Shown: in pieces, positions 43,009 to 52,106 of the stretch | Position numbering within the stretch: the stretch's first letter is position 1 | How the letters are laid out: each line of letters starts with the position of its first letter | Origin: Candidatus Zipacnadia bacterium | GTDB taxonomy: Bacteria > Armatimonadota > Zipacnadia > Zipacnadales > UBA5352 | Length of the DNA stretch: 64,000 nucleotides | Direction: 5' to 3' | Assembly (NCBI GenBank): GCA_029821735.1 | Contig: JALGSU010000005.1 | Span: forward strand, 1-64,000 | Program-made: the position numbers and the translations under genes | The notes under the pieces: model-generated | The model's input: only the letters and a program-made list of their open reading frames with translations | What the model was told of the DNA's origin: nothing | Databases searched by the model: none

Positions 43009-46000
43009 TCAGTTCCCGCCGTGCATGATGCCATAGTGGGTGGTCGGACCCCAGTTTCCGGCGCCGTCCTGCGCGCGCAGGTGCAGGAACCACAGGCCCT
43101 TCTTCAGATCGCTGAAGGTGACGGCGAGCTTGGCGCCCATGGACTCCTCGGCGGGCACGGTGCCCGGATCCTGGTCGACCACGTAGCTGTAGCCGACGAC
43201 ACCGGTTGTGTCGGTGGCCTGCCAGCGGAAGACCGGCTTGCTGGTGCCGACGCGCCCGACAACGAAGTTGTCGAAGCTGGCGGTGGCGCCCTTGGGGGTG
43301 GTGAGCGGATCGCGGTCGCCGATGATGATCGCCTGCACGTTGAGCGGGCCGCGCTTGACCTGCCGGCGCAGGAGCGGCGCCATGTGGACGGAGGCGTAGT
43401 GCCACTTGCCGTCCGCGCGCATGCCGCTGATGCGCCCGATCGCGCCCTGAGCGTCATCAGTCATCGCGATCGCGTGCCAGCGCCCCTCCATGTTGACCAT
43501 CAGGCTGAGCTTGACGCCCTTGTCAAATCGGTAGTCAAAGGCGATGACCGGGAAGTCCTCGGCCTGGAACGGCTGGTTGCTGACGACCGTCTGCATGTGG
43601 CCGCCACTCTTTTGCTGGGTGAGCGTGACGCAACCGCTGCCGCTGCCGGCCTGCGATGTGTCATGCACGACCTTCGCACCGGCACCGCCGCCGCGATTGG
43701 CCCAGCCATCGACGCCGCCCTCGAAGGTCTGCACCAGCGTTGCGTGATGTGTGCGACACCGCACGCTGGCGATCGGTGGCGGCGTGGTGTCCTGCGCGTA
43801 GTCCATCTTCCAGGTCCAGTCGGGCAGGTCCGGGACGGCGTTGCCCGCGTAGTCGAGCGCCTGCTTGAGCTGCACGCGGACGTCCGACCCGTCCGGGTAG
43901 ACGGTGGGACGCGGCGAGGTCTGCTCACAGTTGAAGACCAACTCGCCGCGATCGGACAGGTAGGTGAGCCCACCATTGCTGACGGTGTAATCGGTGCCTG
44001 CGACAGCCAGCGTCACGCTGCCCGGGTCGACGCCTGCGATGCCGCTATCGGCCAGCGCGAGCTTGATCTCGGAGACCGCGGTGGCGACGCCGGATGCGGG
44101 CACTGTCTGGCTGGCGGTGGGCGCGTCGCTATCGATGATGAGTCTCTGGTGGGTGGTCTCGCCCCAGTTGCCGGCGCTGTCAGCGGCCCGCACGTGCAGC
44201 CAACCGTCCACGCCGCCATCATGGTAGTCGACGTGGCCCAGGTTGGTGATGATCTTCTTCGCCAGGTCGGTGCCGGGCTGAGCGTCGACGGCCCAGTTGA
44301 CGCCTCCGAGGCCGGTCAGGTCATTGAGCGTCCACGCAATGCGCAGCGGCTCGGCCGCGCTGGAGATCGGGACGATCTCGAAATCGTCGATATGGTACAC
44401 CTGCCCGGGCGCGTTCGAACTCCAGCCGCCATCGGTGATGAGCAGCTGGTGCACTTTGTAGCCCGGCGCGTGCGGGTCGTCGCGTCGCAGCATGTCGAAA
44501 AGGTTGAACTCGGTGTGATGCCACTGGTTGTCGGCGATCACGTCGGGCACCTCGCCGATGCGCTCGTAGCTGGTATCGGTGTCGGTGAAGCGGATCGACT
44601 TCTTCGCCCCGTTCACGAAGACGACGAGGTCGGCGCGGAGCCGCTCGGGCACCTTGTACCAGAAGCGGACGAGTCGGTATTTGCCCGCATCGAAGGTGGT
44701 TTTGCGGACGTAGGCGCCGAAGGTCCCACCGTTGACGGCGTTGTAGAGCTTTAGGCTCGCGTCGCCCTGGGCAGCGGTCGAGCGGTCGAGGGTCAGTGAC
44801 GCCCCACCCTCGCCGCCCCAGTTGACCCACTCGCCCATGTCGGTCTCGAAACCGTTGCTGATCAGTGGCGCGTCGCCTACGGTGACGATCGCTGACGACG
44901 GCACATCACGGTCGCTGCCGGGGCCAACGCCAAACGCCCACTGCACCGGCGCGGCCATGGCCAGTCCGTTGCGGTCGGCCATGGCGGCGAGCGTGATCTG
45001 CAGCTTTCCGGCCTCGGGGAAGGCCTGACCAAGCATCTGTGGCTGCACGAGGATCGCCTCGGCGCCCGGATCGTAGCTCACGCCGGGCTGGTCGACGCCG
45101 TACTCACTCTCCCCCACCGCGATCTTGATCGATGCGGGGTCGATGCCGGCACCCTCGCCGTCAGTGACCCGGATCTGGATCGGATCGTTGGTGGTGAGAG
45201 CTTTCGCCTCCGGAATAACCTCGAGGACCCTCGGCGGCGTGGTATCCACCACGACGGGCATCGCGTGAACGCTGCCCCAGGTGCCATCCTCGAGTTGGGG
45301 TCGGGCGCAGACGAACCAAGTGCCATCGCTCGACGCGGTCAGCGTCGCCTTGCCATCCTCGCTGGTCACCTGCTCTGGGATATCGGCGGCTGGCTTGTCG
45401 GACAGGGCGATCGCCCAACCGGAGACTTTGACCCCTCGCGCCGGTGTTGCGGCGACAGAAATCTCGTGCCCGCCCGCGCCATACATGCGCAAGTTGTCGA
45501 GGTAAACCTTGGCTCCCGCATGGTTGCCGCCAAAGCCGACGTCAAGGTAATTGCCATCGTTGAGGTTGCCGATGAAGAGGCCGCGCGCGATGAGCTTCTG
45601 GCCCTTCAGGCCGGCGGCCTCGAGGTAACCGAGGAGATCGAGGTCCACATGGTGCCAGGCCCCGTCGGCCTTTACGCCGTCGGCGCTGGCCAGAATGCGG
45701 GCCATCGGCGCGGGCTCATCACGGCCCGTCAGCACGATCTCGTGGAGCTGATCGCCGGCAGTTAGATACAGGTTGACCATCGAGTCGGGGTCGACTTTGC
45801 AGTCAAACGACAGGCGCGGGAGCTTGCGCACATCGAAGCTGCCCGCATGCAGCGTGGCGGCGAAGCTTCCGCCGGAGAAAGTGTTGGTGAGCCGGGCGCA
45901 GTGACCGACGTTGCCCGCGCCGGGAGCGTCGAGAGAAACTGCGGCGCCCTGAGTCTTGTCGCGCGTCTGCAACGCGCCGAGGTCCATCTCGAAGTCGTTG

Positions 46001-47256
46001 GCCAGCGCGCGGTGGCTGGAAGATGACAGGGAAGCCAGGCGGTCGCCCACTTGCGCCACAGCCGCTGCGCGGAGGTGGTCGGTGGGTGTCGCGTCGCGCG
46101 GGATGCGCTCGTGCTCGTAGTAGATTTTGATGCGCGAGAGTATGATACCGTTGTCTCGGGCCCAGATGGCCACGCGGCCACCCTCCAGGGCCTCGGGGTC
46201 GCGGGTCTCGCAGATCAGCTTCTCGTCCACGTAGAACTGCAACAGGTCGCCGGTCTTGCGCACGCGCAGCGCCCACCACTTGCGGTGGAACTCATAGGTG
46301 CTGGGGAAACCGTCCTCGAAGATGGGGAGCAGGGCTTCGGGCGCACGGCTCTCGACCAGCGTCTCGGTGCCCCTGACGATTCGGCTGCGGCTGTTGAGAT
46401 CGCCGCCGTAGATGAAGCTGTAACCGCTGTCGATATTCGCCCCGTCGGCGCAGATGGTGATGTTCATGTCGTTGGGGTTGCGGTAGGAGCGGCCCTCACC
46501 GAGAGCGACGCCCATCTTGAAGCCAACATAGGCCTCAACGGTGATGTCGCCCTCGAACTGGCGCTTGTTCCAGATGGCCGCCACTCCGTTGATCTCGAAG
46601 CCGCCGTACCATGACCACTGCGGGCTGCATGTCCACCGATTGGTGACTTCCCACAGGCCGCCGCCGAGCGTCCAGTCAACGGGGGGGTTGGCGAAGGTGT
46701 AGTCGGCGACGTGGCCGGAGAATATCTGCACGTCGCCAGGTGCGACCTGCAGGCCCTCCGCCTCGAGCGACAGGCGATGGTTCGGAGTATCAAGCACCCA
46801 GTCGTGGGCCGTCTCAGGCGCACGGCTGCCCAGAGCCTTGTCGATCTCGGCGAGGCTGGCGCGCGCCTGCTTGTGCTTGGGAGCGTCCTCGAGCACCGCC
46901 TCAAAGAGCACGCGGGCCTGCTCTACATGGCCCTGCCTGAGTCGCACGACGCCCAGCCAGTATCTCGATTCGGTGGAGGCCGGCTTGGCGTCGAGGACGA
47001 TCTGGAGTTCCGCGGCGGCGCTTGACAGCTCGCCACTCTCCAGGCGACATCGGCCCAGCCAGAAGTGAGCTGACAGGTCGCCGGGGTCCTCCGCCAGAAT
47101 CGCGGTCAACTGCGCCGCGGCTCGGGCAAGTTCGCCCTTGGCAATCAGCCCGGCGGCCTCGCGCACTGAGGCTGCCGAGGCGGTGGTCACCACGCCCAGT
47201 ACAAGCAGCATAACCACTATCCCGCACACCATACGAACGGACCCGGACTTCGCCAT
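43009..47256 (-). CDS. large secreted TPR and beta-sandwich repeat protein
   Basis: The 1415-aa protein has a signal peptide (MVCGIVVMLLVLGVVTTASA). Next come TPR-like helices (about 30-145) and a LamG/DUF1080-like jelly roll (about 165-390). Three copies of a ~165-aa beta-sandwich domain follow, each starting xxFExxxGxW (NDFEMDLG, NGFETDMGEW, QTFEGGVDGW) and ending in a DNLRM/DDFEIV/DNFVVG strand. They alternate with Ig/FN3-like modules carrying DTTPP and AGNWG motifs. It has no catalytic motif and probably binds the polysaccharide or cell surface. AGAGAGG supports ATG 47256. It is followed by a hairpin terminator. Confidence 0.72.
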   Translation of the reverse strand: MAKSGSVRMVCGIVVMLLVLGVVTTASAASVREAAGLIAKGELARAAAQLTAILAEDPGDLSAHFWLGRCRLESGELSSAAAELQIVLDAKPASTESRYWLGVVRLRQGHVEQARVLFEAVLEDAPKHKQARASLAEIDKALGSRAPETAHDWVLDTPNHRLSLEAEGLQVAPGDVQIFSGHVADYTFANPPVDWTLGGGLWEVTNRWTCSPQWSWYGGFEINGVAAIWNKRQFEGDITVEAYVGFKMGVALGEGRSYRNPNDMNITICADGANIDSGYSFIYGGDLNSRSRIVRGTETLVESRAPEALLPIFEDGFPSTYEFHRKWWALRVRKTGDLLQFYVDEKLICETRDPEALEGGRVAIWARDNGIILSRIKIYYEHERIPRDATPTDHLRAAAVAQVGDRLASLSSSSHRALANDFEMDLGALQTRDKTQGAAVSLDAPGAGNVGHCARLTNTFSGGSFAATLHAGSFDVRKLPRLSFDCKVDPDSMVNLYLTAGDQLHEIVLTGRDEPAPMARILASADGVKADGAWHHVDLDLLGYLEAAGLKGQKLIARGLFIGNLNDGNYLDVGFGGNHAGAKVYLDNLRMYGAGGHEISVAATPARGVKVSGWAIALSDKPAADIPEQVTSEDGKATLTASSDGTWFVCARPQLEDGTWGSVHAMPVVVDTTPPRVLEVIPEAKALTTNDPIQIRVTDGEGAGIDPASIKIAVGESEYGVDQPGVSYDPGAEAILVQPQMLGQAFPEAGKLQITLAAMADRNGLAMAAPVQWAFGVGPGSDRDVPSSAIVTVGDAPLISNGFETDMGEWVNWGGEGGASLTLDRSTAAQGDASLKLYNAVNGGTFGAYVRKTTFDAGKYRLVRFWYKVPERLRADLVVFVNGAKKSIRFTDTDTSYERIGEVPDVIADNQWHHTEFNLFDMLRRDDPHAPGYKVHQLLITDGGWSSNAPGQVYHIDDFEIVPISSAAEPLRIAWTLNDLTGLGGVNWAVDAQPGTDLAKKIITNLGHVDYHDGGVDGWLHVRAADSAGNWGETTHQRLIIDSDAPTASQTVPASGVATAVSEIKLALADSGIAGVDPGSVTLAVAGTDYTVSNGGLTYLSDRGELVFNCEQTSPRPTVYPDGSDVRVQLKQALDYAGNAVPDLPDWTWKMDYAQDTTPPPIASVRCRTHHATLVQTFEGGVDGWANRGGGAGAKVVHDTSQAGSGSGCVTLTQQKSGGHMQTVVSNQPFQAEDFPVIAFDYRFDKGVKLSLMVNMEGRWHAIAMTDDAQGAIGRISGMRADGKWHYASVHMAPLLRRQVKRGPLNVQAIIIGDRDPLTTPKGATASFDNFVVGRVGTSKPVFRWQATDTTGVVGYSYVVDQDPGTVPAEESMGAKLAVTFSDLKKGLWFLHLRAQDGAGNWGPTTHYGIMHGGN
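43252..46003 (-). repeat. three tandem-spaced beta-sandwich domain repeats in the 1415-aa protein
   Basis: The repeats occupy about 45485-46003, 44371-44857 and 43252-43732 on the minus strand. Shared positions include the opening FE-x-G-W, a central V/I-x-F-x-Y/C-K/R strand, the WHH or WHY motif (GAWHHVDLDLL, NQWHHTEFNLF, GKWHYASVHMA) and the closing DN/DD aromatic strand. Overall identity looks low, so the duplication is old. Limits are by eye. Confidence 0.6.
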
Positions 47257-47282
47257 CGCCGTACCTCTCTGTTCGCCCGCGC

Positions 47283-49301
47283 TCATTTGAGCTGCGTGTT
47301 CAGCACTACCTGGCCGTCAACTGTCGCCACAAAGTACGTGCCCCTGCGCTCAACGAGCACCGGGCACGGGTCGCTTTGCACGGTCGCTTGCGCCTCTTCG
47401 ATCAGATTGTCTCCCCGCAGCAGAGATACCTTCAGGTCCTTCGAGCCTGATGTGGCCTCGATGATAAGCAGCAGACCGGCGTCGGGCTGGGCGGGGTCGC
47501 TGTCGATACGCAGACGCACCGTCCCGGCTGTGGTGCCGATCTTCGAGATGCTGAAGCGCATCTCCTTGTCGCCGTAGTAGTCGCCCTTGGTCCACCATAT
47601 CTGCTCGGCACCGTCAGCCGGCTTGATCCACGGCGCCCTGGTGCTGGCCCACTCGGCCATCTCCGGGTGCTCGTCGCCCTCAGTGAACTCCTTGGTCAGG
47701 CGTGTGGAGCGCCGGGCGGGCAGAAGCGCCAGATATGCGTTGTCGAACAGCGCTGTCGATCCGCCCTCCACGTATAAGCCAACGCGGCCATGTGCGGCGC
47801 CGTCGTCGAAGGCACTCAGCACGCGCTGACCGTCCAGATAGGCGGTCACCAGGCCCTCCTCCACCACGACGGTGACGCGGTGCCAATCCTTGGGCTTGAT
47901 CTTCGCGGGAGCGCTTGTCAACTCGCGCATGCGCTCATCGCCACGCTGGAGCATGAGTTGCGCCTGGCCTGAGTAGCCCTGGGCGTTGGCTCCAAAGCGG
48001 ACGATATACTTTGCGTCGTCGGTGGCGCAGGCTACGAGCCCGATGCCGCCCTTGCCGTCCAGATAGACGTCGGCGCTAAAGAGGTAGCGTTCCCAGCCTG
48101 AACCGCCGGTGACGCAGAAGCGTTCGCCATCGCCGCGTCCGCGCATCTGGCCGTCAGCGTAGTCCCACGAGCCAGCGTCCTGAATCCAGCGGCCGACGGT
48201 GGCGACATCGAAGTTGTCCGCCATCATCTCCCAGCGGTCGAGCAGGACGCTGTCAAAGTTTGTGCCCGCAGTGCCCTGACAGTAGAGGCCCGGCTGGCCC
48301 TGTCCGAAGGCGTCGGAAGTGGTTACCAGACGCGTCTCGCCATCGACGGCACACTCCAGCATGCCATCACATACGCGCAGCCGGAAGTTGTACCACTGGT
48401 CAGGCAGATGCCCGCCCGGCACCTCGGCAAGGACGGTCCGCTCCCCGGCGACGACCTGGATGACCGACAGCTTGTCGGCGTCCGGACCGTCGGCCAGAGC
48501 CGATGTCCAGACCGCCGCGATGTAGTTGTCGACATCCTGCAGGTATGCGACGAGGCCCAGCGCATCGGTGCCCGCCGCGCGCACGGCCGCAGACAGGTCA
48601 TAGTTCGCCCAGAACCAGTAGCCCATGGTCGTCAAGCCCGGGACGTCGCCGCTGGACTTGCCGAGGTAGCTGAAAGCGTTCATGGACTTGTCGGCTTCCA
48701 TACGGTCGGCCTGTTCGTCGACCCGCAGTGACTGGGTGCGCCAGACGCCCTGCAGGGACTCCCAGGAGCTCTGGGCGTCCTCCACGCGCACGAAGTCGTC
48801 GGCCATGTACATTTCGCCGAGGGGCTGGACGAAGGGGTCGACCAGCGTTCCACCGGCGACCATGTAACCAAGCGTCCCGTCGCTGAGCGTGCTGTCCCAG
48901 CCACGCGCGACCACTTCGCTGCCCAAGATGGCGACCATGCGCCAGCCCATGCGCTGAATGGTCAGCACATACTCGCCGGCGGCGAGATTCGCGGGGGCTT
49001 TACAGGCGCCGATGGGGGTCGCTTCGCCGCCGACCACGCGCTGCAACGTGACCGCGGAAGCACCGAGGTCAAGCAGGTAGTGATCGCCCGCGTCCTGTCG
49101 GTCGAAAGCGATCTGCACCTTGAATGACGCGGGATCGGTCACCGCGACGTTCGCGGTGAAAGCGTATTCGTCAGGCAGCTCGTCTTCGAGGATGGTGAGC
49201 GCGTCCTGTGCGTACACGTGCGTAACCGCGCTGCCGACCAGAAGGGCCAGCAGCGCGGCGGTGAGTATCGTTCCGAAGGTATCGTGAGATTGTCTTGTCA
49301 T
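47283..49301 (-). CDS. secreted multi-domain DUF1080/LamG-like protein
   Basis: The 672-aa protein has a signal peptide (ILTAALLALLVGSAVTHVYAQ). It consists of three jelly-roll domains of the DUF1080/LamG type: about 35-200, 200-375 and 375-550. Repeated elements are GYWFWANYD or WERYLFSADVYLD, VAYLQDVDNYIAAVW and IGLVACATDDAKYIVRF, and WYNFRLRVCDGMLECAVDG or WHRVTVVVEEGLVTAYLDG. The C-terminal ~100 residues are beta-rich. No catalytic motif is seen, so glycan or cell-surface binding is inferred. It precedes the 1415-aa gene with a 26-bp gap, and the two likely act together. Confidence 0.72.
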   Translation of the reverse strand: MTRQSHDTFGTILTAALLALLVGSAVTHVYAQDALTILEDELPDEYAFTANVAVTDPASFKVQIAFDRQDAGDHYLLDLGASAVTLQRVVGGEATPIGACKAPANLAAGEYVLTIQRMGWRMVAILGSEVVARGWDSTLSDGTLGYMVAGGTLVDPFVQPLGEMYMADDFVRVEDAQSSWESLQGVWRTQSLRVDEQADRMEADKSMNAFSYLGKSSGDVPGLTTMGYWFWANYDLSAAVRAAGTDALGLVAYLQDVDNYIAAVWTSALADGPDADKLSVIQVVAGERTVLAEVPGGHLPDQWYNFRLRVCDGMLECAVDGETRLVTTSDAFGQGQPGLYCQGTAGTNFDSVLLDRWEMMADNFDVATVGRWIQDAGSWDYADGQMRGRGDGERFCVTGGSGWERYLFSADVYLDGKGGIGLVACATDDAKYIVRFGANAQGYSGQAQLMLQRGDERMRELTSAPAKIKPKDWHRVTVVVEEGLVTAYLDGQRVLSAFDDGAAHGRVGLYVEGGSTALFDNAYLALLPARRSTRLTKEFTEGDEHPEMAEWASTRAPWIKPADGAEQIWWTKGDYYGDKEMRFSISKIGTTAGTVRLRIDSDPAQPDAGLLLIIEATSGSKDLKVSLLRGDNLIEEAQATVQSDPCPVLVERRGTYFVATVDGQVVLNTQLK

Positions 49302-49359
49302 GCCCGAGTCTGGGTGCTCCCCCAGATATCTCTCCCTGCCGAGCAGCGCACGCGCGCCT

Positions 49360-49899
49360 TCACTTGATGATGTATGCGGGTGTGCGGACCTCGGCTCTGG
49401 TCGGCACGTAGCGGGTATTGTTGATCAGCATGAACTGGTCGAGCTTGGCGCCATCCTCACGGTACTGGAAACGGATGGTGTGTTGGCCGGCGGTCAGCGT
49501 GTACTTGGCGCCTTTGACCCAGTGCCAGCGACCGTAGGTGCCGTCTGTGATGTAGGTGGACGGCATGGTGTCCATGATGGTGAAGAACGAGTTACCGCAC
49601 CCGTCGAAGTAGTTGACCAGTGCCCAGAGCTGATAGGTGCCAGCCGCGGGAACCTTGAACTTGTAGACGCAGTTCCCGGTGTCGGCAGGCCCGGTTTCGG
49701 TGACGGCGTGCGGGCGGCGGATCGGTACGTGCACGTAGGCTTTGCCTGAAGCCTGCTCGCTGGTCGCCTTGGCCATGGACGGCTTGATGGACACGTAGTC
49801 TTCGCCCTCGATGACGATCTTCACGGTGGCGGCCCACGCCATGGTGATCAACGTGACCACGAGTGCTGCGATGAGCAAGGGTGTGATGTAGCGGCGCAT
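49360..49899 (-). CDS. small secreted CBM35/CBM6-like protein
   Basis: The 179-aa protein has a signal peptide (ITPLLIAALVVTLITMAWA). A single beta-sandwich follows with the order EGEDYVSIKPSM...VYKFKVPAAGTYQLWALV...NSFFTIMD...WHWVKG...YTLTAGQHTIRFQYREDGAKLDQF, the pattern of CBM35/CBM6-type carbohydrate-binding modules. It has no linked catalytic domain, so it may coat or organise polysaccharide. Its start ATG follows the ligase stop by two bases, which suggests coupling with polymer assembly. Confidence 0.78.
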   Translation of the reverse strand: MRRYITPLLIAALVVTLITMAWAATVKIVIEGEDYVSIKPSMAKATSEQASGKAYVHVPIRRPHAVTETGPADTGNCVYKFKVPAAGTYQLWALVNYFDGCGNSFFTIMDTMPSTYITDGTYGRWHWVKGAKYTLTAGQHTIRFQYREDGAKLDQFMLINNTRYVPTRAEVRTPAYIIK

Positions 49900-49901
49900 G
49901 T

Positions 49902-51233
49902 TTACTCCTCCTCGACAAGCATCTCTGAGTCTGACACATCAGTGCCCTGCTCGTCGCTGCCACGACCGAGGCCGCGTACGTGAGCAGAGGCTATCATAGC
50001 GAACAACAGCGCCCATATCAAGCTATTCCCTCTGACGAAGAGGCTGCCGAATATGTTTGTTAGTGCGATCGCCCAGGCGCTCCCGGCCATCCCCGCCGCC
50101 AGGCCCAGGGCCCACGGATTCCCGGCTTTGCGCCAGAGCCTGCGCGCTGCACCGACGAAGTAGCCCATGAACAGGACCAGCGCCACCAGGCCCAGCAGCC
50201 CCATCGACGAGGCGATCACGAGATACAGGTTGTTGGTGTCGGGTTCGGACTTCTTCGCGTTGGGCAGGAAACCGTAGTACTCCGACATCCCGATATTGAT
50301 CTGGTAGTCCCCCACGCCCACGCCAAAGAGCAGCTTCTCGGCGGTCATCGTCAGTGCCGGCTGCCACTCAAGCCAGCGCTTCTTGATCAGCGGCGGGGCC
50401 TCTTCGCCCGGCATCGTCAACTGCTTGTACGCCTCGCCGCGCTCGTAGACGTCAGCCAACTCGCCGAAAACCGCGGTGCGGGTCTTGGGCAACAGCGGTA
50501 TGGTGACTGCGAAGAAGACCGCCGCGCTCAGCATGAATATCCCCAAGGTGCGCGAGCCGCGCAGTGCGCTCATGGCCGCCAGCACGATGATCAGGCACCA
50601 GAACTGCGGCCCGGCGAGCATCGTGACGGCACCGACCACAATCAGCCCTACCATCCAGACGCGCTGGTTGCGGTCATCGATCCACACCGACATGCCGTAA
50701 AAGAGCGGCAGGACCATCGCCAGGAAACCGCTGTATACGTTGCGGTTGCCGAAAGTGCCGCGGACGAGCGCCGGGTCGTCGGTCGTGAAGTATTGATACA
50801 GCGCCACGATGACGACGACAGTGGTTGAGAGCATCAGCGCCTTCACGGTCAGCATCATGCGGTGCTGACTGTGCACCAGGTCGGCGAACATCGCGAAGAC
50901 CACCACGAAGTAGAGCACCAACTGGGCGATCTCCACGACGGACGACTTGAGCGATGTGGCACCCGCAGCGGACAGGATCGCGACACCCAGCAGGGCCCAC
51001 GTTGCCAGCGGCGGCATGATGATCTGGCCCATGCGGCGGCGCACCAGGACTGAGATGAACCAGATGCCCGCCAGCAGCGCGGCGAGCAGATCGGCGTAGA
51101 GAATGAACGGACCGTCTTTGGGATCGAGCGCATACGAGATCTGCGTCGGCGCTACCAAAATCAGCAGGAGGGCGGCTGGCCACAGCAGGTCGCCTTCGCT
51201 GCGCGTTGCGCTGTTTCTGGGTGTCTCCGACAT
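49902..51233 (-). CDS. O-antigen ligase/Wzy-like polymerase
   Basis: The 443-aa protein has about 10-12 transmembrane segments and a large loop near residues 250-330. The loop includes RKTR-type basic residues and FGVGVGDYQINIG, the pattern of the O-antigen ligase (WaaL/Wzy-type) family. It would polymerise or ligate undecaprenyl-linked repeat units on the periplasmic side. It lies downstream of the 228-aa membrane protein (15-bp gap) and immediately upstream of the small binding protein. ATG 51233 is used. Confidence 0.82.
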   Translation of the reverse strand: MSETPRNSATRSEGDLLWPAALLLILVAPTQISYALDPKDGPFILYADLLAALLAGIWFISVLVRRRMGQIIMPPLATWALLGVAILSAAGATSLKSSVVEIAQLVLYFVVVFAMFADLVHSQHRMMLTVKALMLSTTVVVIVALYQYFTTDDPALVRGTFGNRNVYSGFLAMVLPLFYGMSVWIDDRNQRVWMVGLIVVGAVTMLAGPQFWCLIIVLAAMSALRGSRTLGIFMLSAAVFFAVTIPLLPKTRTAVFGELADVYERGEAYKQLTMPGEEAPPLIKKRWLEWQPALTMTAEKLLFGVGVGDYQINIGMSEYYGFLPNAKKSEPDTNNLYLVIASSMGLLGLVALVLFMGYFVGAARRLWRKAGNPWALGLAAGMAGSAWAIALTNIFGSLFVRGNSLIWALLFAMIASAHVRGLGRGSDEQGTDVSDSEMLVEEE

Positions 51234-51248
51234 CGGCCAGTCCCCCCT

Positions 51249-51935
51249 TCAGACGATCAGATTGCGCGCAACTGCCGCAATCAATGCGATCCCGACATAC
51301 ATGTGAGCGACCCCGCCCACTCCCGCCTCGCCGGACATCTCGCCGGCCACCAGCAGAATAGCAGCCATTTGCAGCACTCGGAAGCCAAGGACCAGGTTGC
51401 TTGTCGCAGCGGACAGATCATAGACTGAAGACAGTGTCAGGTGCATCACCAGCGCGAGCACGAGCAGTGCGCCGGTTGCGATCAACAGCGCCCCGCGGTA
51501 GGCCCCAGCGCCCCCATTTGCGCCCGGGGCGAGCACGCGGTGGACGGCCCAGCTCAAGAGCGCGATCAGGACGCCGATCAGTGCCAGGCCGGGCTCAAAC
51601 TGCCCCAGAAAGCCCACGGTCAGAGCCGACAGGCCGGGAATGGCGTCCAGCAGCGGATCGTATGCCAGATACAGCGCCGTGGCGGCACCCAGGGCGAGCA
51701 ACAACTTGCCGGACGGCGTCGCTGCCCCACGACCGCGGGTGAAGGCCACCGTTGCCAGCAGCACCACGCCGACAAGGGCGAACGACAGCCACTGCCGGGT
51801 GCTGAACCAGCCTTCAGGCTGAATGGTGTACACGGCGCTCACGCAGACTACCGCGAGCCCAAGGTGCACGCCGAGGGCCGTGCCAACTGACGCGGCCGGT
51901 GGGCCCAAGTTTTCGCTCTGGATCTGTGCAGACAA
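51249..51935 (-). CDS. polytopic membrane hypothetical protein
   Basis: The 228-aa protein has about seven hydrophobic segments, including VHLGLAVVCVSAVYTI, ALVGVVLLATVAFT and GALLIATGALLVLALVMHL. The start is uncertain: TTG 51935 has GGGGGG six bases upstream and begins just before the first helix, while an in-frame reading reaches 52025. It lacks the Cys/Arg/His motifs of exosortases, so I do not call it one. Placed before the O-antigen-ligase-like gene, it is probably part of polymer assembly, but the function is unknown. Confidence 0.6.
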   Translation of the reverse strand: MSAQIQSENLGPPAASVGTALGVHLGLAVVCVSAVYTIQPEGWFSTRQWLSFALVGVVLLATVAFTRGRGAATPSGKLLLALGAATALYLAYDPLLDAIPGLSALTVGFLGQFEPGLALIGVLIALLSWAVHRVLAPGANGGAGAYRGALLIATGALLVLALVMHLTLSSVYDLSAATSNLVLGFRVLQMAAILLVAGEMSGEAGVGGVAHMYVGIALIAAVARNLIV

Positions 51936-52106
51936 GTGCAGCCCCCCGAGGCATGTCGGGACCGGATCTGGCAGGCCAGTACGGCCCCGTCGCTTCTGGT
52001 ACACTTTCACCTGCCGCCCTCGCAACGTTACAGGCGGCAGTCATGGTTATTAGAAACGCTTCTGCCGTAAAAGTTCCGCTTACGGGGATCGGCGCGAATC
52101 GCGGCT

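Noticed and set aside
42906-43034. Longer N-terminus for the GT39-like protein
   Set aside because: It runs through a perfect hairpin terminator and overlaps the neighbouring gene; GTG 42905 has a strong GAGGGGG signal.
43009-49301. PEP-CTERM or LPXTG sorting tails on the secreted proteins
   Set aside because: The two large secreted proteins end HYGIMHGGN and VVLNTQLK-like, without a hydrophobic C-terminal segment or basic tail.
51249-51935. Exosortase (XrtA/EpsH-like) identity for the polytopic protein
   Set aside because: The conserved Cys, Arg and His of exosortases are not found; only hydrophobic segments are shared.
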